In this document: in pieces, positions 20,101 to 28,554 of the stretch
Layout of the letters: the number at the start of each line of letters is the position of its first letter
Position numbering within the stretch: the first letter of the stretch is position 1
Assembly (NCBI RefSeq): GCF_044068515.1
Contig: NZ_JBIPKI010000001.1
Coordinates: 1 to 64,000 of the forward strand
Source of the DNA: Desulfurivibrio sp044068515
Lineage (GTDB): Bacteria; Desulfobacterota; Desulfobulbia; Desulfobulbales; Desulfurivibrionaceae
Length of the DNA stretch: 64,000 nt
Direction of reading: 5' to 3'
Translations under genes and position numbers: made by a program
The notes under the pieces: generated by a model
Seen by the model: the letters and a program-made list of their open reading frames with translations, nothing else
The model's database searches: none
What the model was told of the DNA's origin: nothing

Positions 20101-21018
20101 CGTCAGCAGACTGTCGTAGCCTTCCGCCAGCCAGACATAGGAGTTCCGGCGGGCCCGGCTGCCAAGTTCCTGCAATACCGGGAGCATGGTGACGGGAATT
20201 TTGCCGGTCAACCAGCGATGGGCCAGCCCGGCAAACAGGGTGGTCAGGGCGTCATCGGCCGGGGCGGGCGCGGAGAGCAGAGTTTGGCGGCAGGCAATGG
20301 GCCGGTTCTCCAGCATGGCGGTTATGGCGCTGAAAATCCGATAGGTCGGCAGTAAATTATTGTGGGGCTGGATCTTTTCCAGTTGATCGAGGATGGTTTT
20401 GAGCTGTTGCAGGTGGCGGTGGTTATCCTCGGCCAGCAGGGTCAGAAGAAAAATCAAGCCTTCATAGCCGGTGAAATAGGCGGCCGGATTTTCCTCTCGC
20501 TGGCGCAAGCGGGCCAGGTCGGCGGTGAAGGAGTCCGCCGCCGCGGCGTAGTTCCGGGCCAGAAAGAGCAACCAGCCCTCCAGGCCGCAAGCGGTCAGTT
20601 TCTGAGGATGCCTGGTATAAAGGGCCGCGGCCTGTTCCGTTTTGCCCTGAAGCAGCAGGGCCACGATCAGCAAGTAGAGAAAGGATTGGTCGATTTCCGG
20701 GCTGGAGCCGGTCGCGGCAGCTTCCCGGCTTAAAAAATCGACTTGTGGTTCCAGGCTGATCAGCCGGGGGATATTGGTCCGAAAAATCTCCTGCAGGGCA
20801 TAAAGCCTGGCTTGGGGGGGCAAGCGGCCGAAATGTTCCGGCTCGAAAGGGTTGGCGCAGAGCTCGAGGAGCGGATCGGCAAAGCTGGCCCGTTGTGCGA
20901 ACTGAAACCAGCCCAGCAAGGCTTGCTGAAAACAGTCCAGGTTCCCGGAAGTCAGCGCTTCTCTTAAAGCCTCGATAATACCTTGATATTCAGCAGTGGC
21001 CCGCGATTTTTCCGCCAC
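17128..21018 (-). CDS. SNF2-family DEAD/DEAH-like ATPase with long N-terminal region
   Basis: A 1296-residue SWI2/SNF2 protein. The ATPase core is the last 450 or so residues: Walker A region ADDMGLGKT near 867, Walker B as DEAQ near 963, then helicase motifs IV-VI ending SDRAHRIGQQKPV near 1236. The first 400 residues look alpha-helical and repetitive (TPR-like by eye), and 400-820 look beta-rich; I do not recognise a named domain there. The start is the GTG at 21018, because AGGAGG stands five bases before it; an upstream TTG at 21045 has no site. Such proteins remodel DNA-protein complexes; the bacterial target is unknown. An unrecognised gene lies 496 bases upstream on the same strand. 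Confidence 0.85.
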   Translation of the reverse strand: MAEKSRATAEYQGIIEALREALTSGNLDCFQQALLGWFQFAQRASFADPLLELCANPFEPEHFGRLPPQARLYALQEIFRTNIPRLISLEPQVDFLSREAAATGSSPEIDQSFLYLLIVALLLQGKTEQAAALYTRHPQKLTACGLEGWLLFLARNYAAAADSFTADLARLRQREENPAAYFTGYEGLIFLLTLLAEDNHRHLQQLKTILDQLEKIQPHNNLLPTYRIFSAITAMLENRPIACRQTLLSAPAPADDALTTLFAGLAHRWLTGKIPVTMLPVLQELGSRARRNSYVWLAEGYDSLLTGQGQLPGIIRASEPWQNALLAMGKSCMAPPKEEDVPARRLAWRLTYHDRDGSWNFRPVVQHRRKNGAWSKGRPISLRRLARGVKQNKPDPATAPRSTISLLPASAPTAGNSSQPRRRQIGSTPEELSFLGPRDRLICAQIRRSSLRGNEHFYLPPDLDLALLVGHPYLFGATDPTVRMQLEYGRPALIIEPVAPGQLLVRLTPFPAVSGQVLVRQGEGFFQVISFSPELRRLAARLGPEGLQWPARAQTGLLDFLGDLPPELFVFAPPGIIPADGASATPDSQVVVQFLPVAQGLRLRLRVRPLGHSGPDFSPGLGPAVLWHAINGRRCLVYRDLQAEVGRAQELAALGGLARREGKGDIPADSWLLPDPQDCLEILTRLQEQSPAVPLEWPEGEALSISPTAELHKLHLKIGKKNNWFGLTGNLRLDDGLVMELETLLRATRRSSGRFIPLGNGRFIALSNSLRRKIDEIEAYAEVRRGEIRLHPLAARLLTESQPETPSRERYQLETDHSWQEFQARLNKIEEQPAELPAGLQASLRQYQLVGYRWLRQMADLGLGACLADDMGLGKTIQALALILARAAAGPTLVVAPTSVCLNWQEEASRFAPDLRIINYSGRGRRQLLRDPGPFDLVVCSYGMLQRDIEILAGHRWRTIVLDEAQAIKNFLAKRSRAAMKLDADFKLITTGTPLENHLAELWTLFRFINPGLLGSLEHFSKNFIIPIEQHGEIRARQRLKKLLTPFILRRLKGEVLRELPSRTDVTLQVEMGREEAALYEALRRRAKANLENMPGSGGAPLQILAEIMKLRRACCHSRLVLPGSGLPSAKLDLFAKVVAELLENRHRILVFSQFVDHLAIIREHLDREGISYQYFDGTTPAKARQQRVRAFQQGRGDLFLISLRAGGLGLNLTAADYVIHLDPWWNPAVEEQASDRAHRIGQQKPVTIYRLIARGTIEEKIQALHRRKRKLAQSLLNGNRQGPPRSKEELLALLS

Positions 21019-21514
21019 TGTTACCTCCTGCTGGTCTTGCCCCAATAGCCGGCGAGCTTGATTCCGGCGGTTATGCTCGAGAGAACTGGCTATTATATTA
21101 CAAATATCTTTACAGTACGATGATAAATTGTCTCCGTTTACGAATGGTTGTTCCTGTTCGGGCGCCCAAGCCGCTGGGCCGGGGACGGAAGATTAAACCG
21201 GATCCGGAAAAACCCTGCCATCACCATAGTGGATTGAGTCGGGCGGGACCGGGGCCGGGGCCGCCCGTTGTCGGGCTTGCAGAGTGCGAAACCTGGCAGG
21301 GTGGGGGTGATGAGATCGGCGGAGAAATCGCTAAAGGGGTCGAAGCGGCAGGATCGTTCCCCGGTGGAGCGCCATGATTCCACCGGCAATGTTTGCGGCA
21401 GGTCTGCCGGCCAGCGAGGATTGGGGATATCCGAGCCCGGCGGCCCGGCAACCAGCTTTCAAGCCGCCCAGGTTCGGTCTTTGCCTCAAGGAGCCGGGAG
21501 CGCGGTCCTAAGGC
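21019..21514. other. 496-base gap upstream of the SNF2-family gene
   Basis: No credible gene. An AT-rich stretch (about 21085-21135) holds a minus-strand TATAAT (21092-21097) that could be the -10 of the SNF2 gene, though no good -35 is 16-18 bases upstream. The perfect 8-bp inverted repeat CCGGTGGA...TCCACCGG (21361-21386, 10-base loop) and several GC-rich pairings around 21170-21270 suggest structure. I could not match it to a known RNA family. Confidence 0.4.
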
Positions 21515-22411
21515 TCAGTTGCCGTACTCCCGCTGGTATCTGTCCTGGAGGACAAGGAGGGTGGCCAGGTATTCTTCCCGCCACTGCAACGATTCAACAG
21601 CCGGCATTTCGGCCAGCAGGCTGGCAATGGTGGGGCGGATGTCAAGACCGTGCCGGTTGAGCTGGGCGGCGTTGGCCCGGTCGAGTATCAGAACTGAGTA
21701 ATACTGGGCCAGCAGCCGTACCCGGGCTTCGCGCCGGAATAGATAGGATCGGCCGCCCAAGGTGTTGAGGAAGAAGCCGGCATATTCGTAGAGCGCCGGC
21801 AACGGCAGGTTGATGGCGACGTCGCCGGCCGGACAGTCGGCTGAAATCAGAGACCAGCGGTAAAAAAGATCCAGGGTGACTTCCAGTTCTTCCCGCTCGT
21901 TGATCAGCACATCCTTAAGCAGCAAAAGGTCGTCCTTCTGCAAGACCCGATAAAAATGGGCGGTATTGTTGAGGATGGCGAAAAGGCTGTCGGTCTCTCC
22001 GCTCACCACCGGCGGATCGGCCAGGAGCCGGTCGCCCAGGGCGCCGAAATAAGCCTGGGCGGCGTCAATTTCCCTGGCGCGGATATAGTCCTGTTGCTCA
22101 AGGTGGGCGAAAAAATCGCCGATTTGCCCGCTGACCAGGGTGCATTGATCCTCCGGCTCCGGCTCCGGGCCGGCCGAGAGGGCGGGGTCCCCCGGCGGCA
22201 AAAAGGGCTCGGACGGCAGAGCGGGGTCGGGGGCAGCCGGGGGGGCGGGTTGGGTCAGCGGCGGGGGAGGGTAGGAGACCGCCGGTTCTTGTGGGGCCAG
22301 GGCGAGCTTCCAGATGGCAAAACCCAGTAGAACCGCCAGGATCAACATAATAAGCAAAACCGGCCGCAACGTCTTGCGCGGGGAAATGACTCTTTTGTCC
22401 TGGGCAGGCAT
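21515..22411 (-). CDS. Uncharacterised membrane-anchored protein
   Basis: I do not recognise this 298-residue protein. Residues about 15-37 form one transmembrane helix preceded by a basic segment (RKTLRP), so the bulk should be periplasmic. Residues 38-90 are a Pro-rich, acidic linker. The folded part (about 92-298) appears alpha-helical, with a region resembling a stress-type scaffold of short helices; no catalytic motif stands out. A good promoter lies upstream on its strand (22466-22494) and GAGAGGA precedes the ATG. It is divergent from the next gene and followed, after a long gap, by the SNF2-family gene. Confidence 0.7.
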   Translation of the reverse strand: MPAQDKRVISPRKTLRPVLLIMLILAVLLGFAIWKLALAPQEPAVSYPPPPLTQPAPPAAPDPALPSEPFLPPGDPALSAGPEPEPEDQCTLVSGQIGDFFAHLEQQDYIRAREIDAAQAYFGALGDRLLADPPVVSGETDSLFAILNNTAHFYRVLQKDDLLLLKDVLINEREELEVTLDLFYRWSLISADCPAGDVAINLPLPALYEYAGFFLNTLGGRSYLFRREARVRLLAQYYSVLILDRANAAQLNRHGLDIRPTIASLLAEMPAVESLQWREEYLATLLVLQDRYQREYGN

Positions 22412-22465
22412 GGAGGCGCGTCCTCTCTGGGCAAGGGGCTGATGGTAAATCAGTTACTGTAAAAG

Positions 22466-22494
22466 AGGATAGCCAAGAAATGTGTTATGGTCAA
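22466..22494 (-). promoter_or_regulatory. Sigma-70-type promoter for the uncharacterised membrane protein
   Basis: Minus strand: -35 TTGACC (22489-22494), 17-base spacer, -10 TATCCT (22466-22471), 55 bases before the ATG at 22411. Because it covers 22482, it argues against the divergent gene starting as early as 22482. Confidence 0.55.
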
Positions 22495-22679
22495 TGGAAA
22501 ATCCTTTTTTACCTTGTAATTACCGGTTATTAGCCGCTAAGGCGGGCAAAAAACCAGTTGTTAATCCCCGGAAAAAGGGTAAGGTTCAAGCTGGTCCAGA
22601 GGGCCGGCCGATGCGGCCCCGCCCGTTTATCAGCCCCAACAAATCCCGGCCCGGCGTGGCCGGAGCGGATGGTCAGGCA

Positions 22680-23261
22680 ATGTCAGGAAAAGGCGGGAAA
22701 AAATGGCTGGAGCGCTACATGCCCTTTGTGGCCCGCAGCCCGGAAATGCAAGTGGAATGGCTAACCCAGGCCCTGCGCAAAGGGGTCTTGACCTCCGCTG
22801 AAATCACTCCCTATGTCCGCCTGCTACTGGAAAGCGAGGAGCCGGAGATCAAGAGCCGGGTCAGCGAAGCCTTGCGGGAGCTTACCCCGGCCATGATCGA
22901 GCAGTTACTGGAGGCGGCCGACATTTATGACACACCCAAGCTGCTGGCCCTGTTGCCCCAGTGCACGTTGGGGCAGCTGATGGCGGCGCTGCGCAAGGAG
23001 GCCCCCCCCTATGAACAGAAGCCCCGGTTGGTGCGGGACCGGCTCTTTTACGCCGTTTATTCCCGGGCCCCGGAGTTGTTTGCCCGGGCAGTGGCCGGTT
23101 TGCAGACCCAGGGTCTGGCCCCTCCCGGTTTTGCCGGGGCCCATGCCCGTTTCCTCGAACTGCTGGAAGATGAAAAACTGCTCAGCGCCCTTTATCCCAA
23201 GGCCAAGGCCAAGGATGAAATCGATCTCAAGGATCTCGAAGCGCTACGCTCTTTATTGTAA
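22680..23261 (+). CDS. Uncharacterised helical protein
   Basis: I do not recognise this 193-residue protein. From residue about 8 (WLERYMPFVARSPEMQVEWL) it is predicted mostly alpha-helical, rich in Leu, Ala and Glu, without signal peptide or membrane segment, and ends in a Lys/Asp/Glu-rich tail. The open frame runs back to 22482, but that part is compositionally unlike the rest and overlaps a promoter on the other strand, so I place the start at the ATG at 22680 (ATG at 22719 is an alternative). It ends 9 bases before folE2 and is probably co-transcribed with it and the CCA-adding-type gene. Confidence 0.65.
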   Translation: MSGKGGKKWLERYMPFVARSPEMQVEWLTQALRKGVLTSAEITPYVRLLLESEEPEIKSRVSEALRELTPAMIEQLLEAADIYDTPKLLALLPQCTLGQLMAALRKEAPPYEQKPRLVRDRLFYAVYSRAPELFARAVAGLQTQGLAPPGFAGAHARFLELLEDEKLLSALYPKAKAKDEIDLKDLEALRSLL

Positions 23262-23270
23262 GGATAGGAA

Positions 23271-24287
23271 ATGAGCTTAAACCAAGGAGATTTTGCCCGG
23301 CCGGCTGATCCCGTGACCGAGGAGGAGGCGGGCGGTTTTTTTTCTCACAAGCGGCACCGGGAAGTGCTGCAAAACTGCCTGGATGTCCCCGGCCAGTGCC
23401 CGGCCTTTCCCTTTCCCCTCGATGCCGTGGGGATCAGTGCCAAGACCGCTTGGGTCAGGTTGCCCCAGGGAAGGCTGCCCTTTGATTTGCGGCTGGAGGT
23501 TGAACTGGCCGCCGACCGGCGGGGCATTCATATGTCGCGTTTGGAAGAGGCGATCAGTGCCTTGGATGACCGGGATTTTATTGATTTGCGCAGTTACGCT
23601 CTGGCGTTGGCCCGGTTGGCGGTCCCGGGCCAGGAATCCCGGCGTGGCCGGATTGCCCTGGCCGGCCAGCTGCCCCGGCCGAGTCGCACCTTGATCAGCG
23701 GGCGTAATTCCCTTGATGCCCTTGATCTGCGGGTCGAAGTGGAGGCGGAAAACTCCGGCGCCGCCTGGCGCTGGCGGGTGGGCTTGGTGGTGGGAGTCCA
23801 TCACATTACCGCCTGCCCCTGCACCCAGGCTTACAATCAACTGCTGCTGGCTCCCGCGGTGGCTGCCAGGCCGGAGGCCCAGCGGGAGGGACCCTGCTTT
23901 CCCTTGCCCACCCATTCCCAGCGCTCCCATACCACTCTGGGTATATTCGTCGAACACGACGACCCGGTCGGACCGGGGGAGCTTAACCAGGAAAACCTGC
24001 TGGCCTGTCTGGCCTCGGCTCTCCATCTAAGCCAGGACCTGCTCAAGCGGCCCGATGAAGCGGAATTGGTTTATGCCTCCCACGCCCATCCCCAGTTTGC
24101 CGAGGACTCGGTAAGGGAGACGGCCCGGGCGGCGGCGACCATTCTCGGTCCCCTGTTGCCGCCGGCCAGCCGGGTAGTGATCAACACCGTCGGTCTGGAA
24201 AGTATCCACCGTCATGATGTCCACTGCCGTCTGGAAACCACCCTGGCCGCCATCGCGGCAAGGTTGCCGGATGCTCCAGGAGAGTGA
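23271..24287 (+). CDS. folE2: GTP cyclohydrolase FolE2 (type IB)
   Basis: A 338-residue member of the FolE2/MptA family, which opens GTP to dihydroneopterin triphosphate for folate (and queuosine) synthesis with a metal-flexible active site, unlike zinc-dependent FolE. Family blocks: DAVGISAKTAWVRLP, GIHMSRLEEA, GVHHITACPCTQAYNQ with the active-site Cys, HSQRSHTTLGI, and the C-terminal NTVGLESIHRHDVHC. The family is usually about 260-300 residues, so this one is a little long. Its last 17 bases overlap the start of the next gene. Confidence 0.93.
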   Translation: MSLNQGDFARPADPVTEEEAGGFFSHKRHREVLQNCLDVPGQCPAFPFPLDAVGISAKTAWVRLPQGRLPFDLRLEVELAADRRGIHMSRLEEAISALDDRDFIDLRSYALALARLAVPGQESRRGRIALAGQLPRPSRTLISGRNSLDALDLRVEVEAENSGAAWRWRVGLVVGVHHITACPCTQAYNQLLLAPAVAARPEAQREGPCFPLPTHSQRSHTTLGIFVEHDDPVGPGELNQENLLACLASALHLSQDLLKRPDEAELVYASHAHPQFAEDSVRETARAAATILGPLLPPASRVVINTVGLESIHRHDVHCRLETTLAAIAARLPDAPGE

Positions 24288-25794
24288 TTGTTCCGCCCTG
24301 CTGGCTGCCTTGCAGAAGGTGCTGGCCGGGGCTGGCGACCCTCCTCTCTATCTTGCCGGCGGCGCCATCCGGGAATGGCTTGCCGCCGGCGGGAGTCGGC
24401 TGCCGGGAGCGTTGGCAGGAGGACCGGCCTTCTCCGCTCTGATTAAGGATCTCGACTTCACCCTGCCGGCCGGCGCCGTGGCTTTGGCTCGCAACCTGGC
24501 CCGGGAACTTGACGCAACTTTCGTACTGCTTGATCCCGAGCACGATGTCGCCCGGGTGGTCTGGCGGGGTTGGGATCTCGATTTCGCCGCTTTTCGCGAG
24601 CAGTCCGACACCATCGAGGAGGATCTGGGCCGGCGTGATTTTACGATCAACGCCATGGCTCTGCGGCTTAATCCGCCCGGGGCGGATCTTTGGCTGCCGA
24701 CGGCGGGTCAGGAGCCGGGCCTGCCCCAGGGGCGCTTGCTTGACCCCTGGGGCGGCGGCAAAGACTTGCGGTCGGGACTTATCCGGGCCGTAAATCCCCG
24801 GGTTTTTATCGCCGACCCGCTGCGCCTCCTGCGGGCCTACCGCTTTCAGGCCGCTCTCGGCATGCGCCTGGAGTCGGCGACGGAAGCCCTGCTCCGGCAG
24901 GATCTGCCGGCAATTCGCAGGGTGGCGGCCGAACGGGTCCGCTATGAAATGGATGCGATTCTCGCGGCGCCAGGCGGAGCCGGGGCCGTGGCGGCCATGG
25001 CGGCCGCCGGCCTCTTGTACCAGGTTTTGCCCGAGATGGCCGCCGGGGCGGGCCTTGAACAGCCGAGCAGTCATCATCTCGATGTCAGCGGCCATGGGAT
25101 TGAAGCCCTGGCTCAGCTCGCCGAAGTACTGGCCGCCCCGGCCCGCTTTTTCCCCCATTTTCACCGCGAGCTGTCCGCTTACCTCCATGATCCCGCTCAT
25201 CCCGACCGGGGCCAGGCCCTCCGCTGGGCGGCCCTGCTCCACGATTTGGGCAAACCGGCCGTCCATCGGCGCCAGGAACAACGGATCACCTTTTACAACC
25301 ATGACCGGATCGGGGCCGACCTGAGCCGGGGCATCGCCTGGCGTCTGCGTTTCAGCCGGGAACGGACGCGCCTGCTGCAGCTTCTGGTGGCCCACCACAT
25401 GTGGCCCTTCCACCTGAGCAACTCCCGCCTGAAAACCGGCATCAGTCCCCGGGCCTGCCTGCGCCTGGTTCGAGCCGTGGGTGATGATTTGCCCGCTCTT
25501 TTTCTGCTGGCCATGGCCGACAGTCTGGCCGGCCGGGGTCCGGGCAAGCCTCCCGATATGGAACAGAACCTGGCGGATCTTTATGTCGAGATCATGACCG
25601 TGGCCCGGGAAAGGATCACCCCGGTACTCCAGCAGCCGCCATTGCTCAACGGGCATGATCTGCAAAAAAGCTGCGGCTTGACCCCCGGCCCGATCTTCAA
25701 GCGGATTCTTGCCGATTTGGAGCAGGCGCGGGTCGAAGGAATCGTGACCAACCGGGAGCAAGCCCTGGCCTGGGTGCGGCAATATCGGCCATAA
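24271..25794 (+). CDS. CCA-adding / poly(A) polymerase family nucleotidyltransferase with HD domain
   Basis: A 507-residue class II nucleotidyltransferase. The catalytic head has LYLAGGAIREWL (GG-x-x-R) near residue 22 and the metal-binding DLD of KDLDFTLP near 59, then the strong family block GRRDFTINAMAL. RNA- and ATP-positioning helices follow (DPLRLLRAYRFQAALG). An HD domain starts near 320 (ALLHDLGKP). That is the layout of bacterial tRNA CCA-adding enzymes, but A-adding, CC-adding and poly(A) polymerases look alike, so exact activity is open. All complete tRNAs in this window already encode CCA, which would make it mainly a repair enzyme. The start at 24271 overlaps folE2. Confidence 0.85.
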   Translation: MLQESDCSALLAALQKVLAGAGDPPLYLAGGAIREWLAAGGSRLPGALAGGPAFSALIKDLDFTLPAGAVALARNLARELDATFVLLDPEHDVARVVWRGWDLDFAAFREQSDTIEEDLGRRDFTINAMALRLNPPGADLWLPTAGQEPGLPQGRLLDPWGGGKDLRSGLIRAVNPRVFIADPLRLLRAYRFQAALGMRLESATEALLRQDLPAIRRVAAERVRYEMDAILAAPGGAGAVAAMAAAGLLYQVLPEMAAGAGLEQPSSHHLDVSGHGIEALAQLAEVLAAPARFFPHFHRELSAYLHDPAHPDRGQALRWAALLHDLGKPAVHRRQEQRITFYNHDRIGADLSRGIAWRLRFSRERTRLLQLLVAHHMWPFHLSNSRLKTGISPRACLRLVRAVGDDLPALFLLAMADSLAGRGPGKPPDMEQNLADLYVEIMTVARERITPVLQQPPLLNGHDLQKSCGLTPGPIFKRILADLEQARVEGIVTNREQALAWVRQYRP

Positions 25795-25841
25795 ATAAAT
25801 TGACCCGGCTGTCCCGGGCACGTTACCTTGCAGGAGTACCT

Positions 25842-25897
25842 GGCTCAAGATCCGCCAAGGCGGCACTCCGCCCCTTGAGCCTTGCCCCTTGGACCTG
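25842..25897. repeat. Intergenic inverted repeat of the CAAGGCTCAAGG type, copy 2
   Basis: Between the CCA-adding-type gene and glgP. GGCTCAAG (25842-25849) pairs perfectly with CTTGAGCC (25874-25881), enclosing CCGCCAAGGCGG. Read on the minus strand, 25873-25891 gives the sequence CAAGGGGCAAGGCTCAAGG, sharing CAAGGCTCAAGG with copy 1. It could act as a terminator-like hairpin, but no T-tract follows. Confidence 0.5.
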
Positions 25898-25917
25898 CTC
25901 TTGGCATGAGGATAAAG

Positions 25918-28422
25918 ATGTCTGACAAAGACCGCGAGACCTGCCCGCCGGCGGCCGCCGCTCCAGCCGGCCCCTACTGTACCCTGGAGGGGAAAATGAG
26001 GAGCGGGGAGGATCTGACCAACACCATTAATCATCACCTGCTGAGCTTCCTGGGGCGGGATCCCCTGCGGGCCGGCAACCGTGAGATCTACAAGGCCCTG
26101 GCCTACACGGTGCGGGATTTCCTGATCGAGCGCTGGATCAAGACCCAGAAGGAATTTTACGACAAACATCGCAAGCGGGTCTATTATCTGTCCCTGGAAT
26201 TTCTGATCGGCCGCTCCCTGGGCAACAGCCTGATCAACCTGGGTTTTTACGACGAGGTGACCGAAGCGCTCAAGGAAATGGGTTATGACCTGGAGGAAAT
26301 CCGCGAGGAGGAAGAAGACGCCGCCCTGGGCAACGGCGGCTTGGGCCGCTTGGCCGCCTGTTTCCTTGATTCCATGGCGACTCTGGGTATTCCCGGCTAC
26401 GGATACGGCATTCGCTACGAATATGGCCTTTTTTACCAGCGCCTGCTCGATGGCTTTCAGGTGGAACATCCCGACAACTGGCTGCGCTACGGCACGCCGT
26501 GGGAATTTGACCGTCCCTGGAACCTGTACTCGGTGAGGTTCCACGGCCGGGTTTACCGTTACCATGACAAGCAGGGACGGCTCCGCCACGAGTGGGTGGA
26601 CACCGACGAAGTAATGGCCATGGCCAATGATATCCTGGTGCCGGGCTTTCACAACGATTCGGCCATCAACATGCGGCTCTGGAGCGCCAAGGCCTCCCGC
26701 GACCTGGACCTGGCCTCCTTCCACCGCGGCGATTATATCCAGGCAGTCCAGGGCGTGGTGGAATCGGAAACCATCTCCAAGGTTCTATATCCTTCCGACG
26801 ATATCCGCGAGGGCCAGGAGTTGCGCTTCAAGCAGCAGTATTTCTTCGTCGCCGCCACATTTCAGGACATTTTCCGCCGCTACAAAAAAAAGCACAAGGA
26901 TTTCAGCGATTTTACCGCTGAAGTCGCCGTCCAGCTAAACGACACCCATCCCGCCATAGCCATCCCCGAAATGATGCGGCTCTTGCTGGACGAAGAGGGA
27001 CTGGGCTGGGAAGAAGCCTGGCAAATTTGCGTCCAGACCTTTGGCTACACCAATCACACCTTGATGCCCGAGGCCCTGGAAACGTGGTCGGTCGAGCTTT
27101 TTCACCGGGTATTACCCCGCCACCTGGAAATCGTTTATGAAATCAACCGCCGTTTCCTGGCCGAGTTGGAGCAGCGCTATCCCGGGGACATGGAGCGCCT
27201 GCGCCGGATGTCGTTGATCGAAGAGGGGTCGGTCAAAAAAGTCCGGATGGCCTATCTGGCCATTGTCGGCAGTCACTCGATCAACGGGGTGGCCGAACTG
27301 CATACCCATCTGCAAAAAACCCGGATCTTCAAGGATTTTTACGATATTTACCCTGAACGCTTCAACAACAAGACCAACGGCATCACCCAGCGTCGTTGGC
27401 TGCTTAAGAGCAATCCCGGTTTGGCCTCTTTGATCAGTGAAAATATCGGGGTTGACTGGCATACCGACCTTTATGCCCTGCGCGGGCTGGAGCCCCTGGC
27501 CGAGCAGCGCTCCTTTCAGCGGCGCTGGCTGGCCTGCAAGAAGAACAATAAAAAGCGCCTGGCCGCCCTGATTCGGACCGAATGCGGCATCAAGGTGGAC
27601 CCGGATTCACTTTTTGATGTCCAGATCAAGAGGATTCATGAATACAAGCGCCAGTTGCTCAACCTGCTCCATGTCATCGTGCTGTATCATCGGCTCATCA
27701 GCGATGGGGCCGGCAAGGCCCCGGCCCGCACGGTAATCTTTGCCGGCAAGGCAGCCCCATCATATGCCCAGGCCAAGTTGATCATCAAGCTGATCAACTC
27801 GGTGGCTGATACCATCAACCGCGATCCTCGCATCGGGGAGCGCCTCAAGGTGGTTTTCATCCCCAACTACGGGGTTTCCCTGGCCGAAAAAATTATTCCC
27901 GCCGCCGATCTTTCCGAGCAGATTTCCACCGCCGGCACTGAAGCTTCGGGGACCGGCAACATGAAACTGGCTTTGAACGGGGCTTTGACCATTGGTACCA
28001 TGGATGGAGCCAATATAGAAATTTGCGAGGAGGTCGGCCGGGAAAACATGTTCATCTTCGGCCTTACCGCCGAGGAGGTCGAGGAGATCCGCCGCGACCC
28101 GCGGCGGACGCCGGAGGCGGTCTATCGGCAGAATCCTGAGGTTCGGCAGGCGGTGGACGCCATTGCCGCCGGTGATTTCAGCCGCGGGGATACCGCTATT
28201 TTCCAGCCCGTGGTCCAGGCGCTGCTAGACCCCGACGACCCTTATCTCTACCTGCAGGACCTGGAGGATTATGTCCGCTGCCAGGATGAGGTGGGCCGGG
28301 CGTTTCGCAACAAGGAGCTTTGGGCCCGCAAGTCGATTCTCAACGTGGCCCGGATGGGCAAATTTTCCACCGACCGAACCATCCGGGAGTATGCAGAGGA
28401 GATCTGGGGGGTAAAAGTATAG
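25918..28422 (+). CDS. glgP: Glycogen/alpha-glucan phosphorylase
   Basis: An 834-residue GT35 phosphorylase that releases glucose-1-phosphate from alpha-1,4-glucan. Blocks: YYLSLEFLIGRSLGNSLINLG, EEEEDAALGNGGLGRLAACFLDS, QLNDTHPAIAIPE, and the pyridoxal-phosphate Lys in EASGTGNMKLALNGALTIGT near residue 680. The ATG at 25918 has GAGG six bases before it; an upstream TTG in frame is unlikely. No other glycogen gene is adjacent. Its product could feed NDP-glucose for the sucrose enzymes 20 kb away, which is inference only. Confidence 0.96.
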   Translation: MSDKDRETCPPAAAAPAGPYCTLEGKMRSGEDLTNTINHHLLSFLGRDPLRAGNREIYKALAYTVRDFLIERWIKTQKEFYDKHRKRVYYLSLEFLIGRSLGNSLINLGFYDEVTEALKEMGYDLEEIREEEEDAALGNGGLGRLAACFLDSMATLGIPGYGYGIRYEYGLFYQRLLDGFQVEHPDNWLRYGTPWEFDRPWNLYSVRFHGRVYRYHDKQGRLRHEWVDTDEVMAMANDILVPGFHNDSAINMRLWSAKASRDLDLASFHRGDYIQAVQGVVESETISKVLYPSDDIREGQELRFKQQYFFVAATFQDIFRRYKKKHKDFSDFTAEVAVQLNDTHPAIAIPEMMRLLLDEEGLGWEEAWQICVQTFGYTNHTLMPEALETWSVELFHRVLPRHLEIVYEINRRFLAELEQRYPGDMERLRRMSLIEEGSVKKVRMAYLAIVGSHSINGVAELHTHLQKTRIFKDFYDIYPERFNNKTNGITQRRWLLKSNPGLASLISENIGVDWHTDLYALRGLEPLAEQRSFQRRWLACKKNNKKRLAALIRTECGIKVDPDSLFDVQIKRIHEYKRQLLNLLHVIVLYHRLISDGAGKAPARTVIFAGKAAPSYAQAKLIIKLINSVADTINRDPRIGERLKVVFIPNYGVSLAEKIIPAADLSEQISTAGTEASGTGNMKLALNGALTIGTMDGANIEICEEVGRENMFIFGLTAEEVEEIRRDPRRTPEAVYRQNPEVRQAVDAIAAGDFSRGDTAIFQPVVQALLDPDDPYLYLQDLEDYVRCQDEVGRAFRNKELWARKSILNVARMGKFSTDRTIREYAEEIWGVKV

Positions 28423-28554
28423 CCCTCTCCGACCGGCCCGGGCAGCAGGCTGGCCGGAGAAATTTTTTTATCGGGCCGGCGGCTCCCCGCCCCAGCGAAG
28501 ACCCGGCCCTGATTCGCTCCTGACCAGCAGAGCAAATAACCAAGGAGGAAGAGC

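Noticed and set aside
21120..21500. Riboswitch in the gap before the SNF2-family gene
   Set aside because: I could not match conserved cores of cobalamin, TPP, SAM or other common classes; the stem-loops alone are not enough.
22482..22679. Upstream extension of the helical protein gene (start at 22482)
   Set aside because: The extension is compositionally unlike the rest and overlaps the divergent promoter at 22466-22494.
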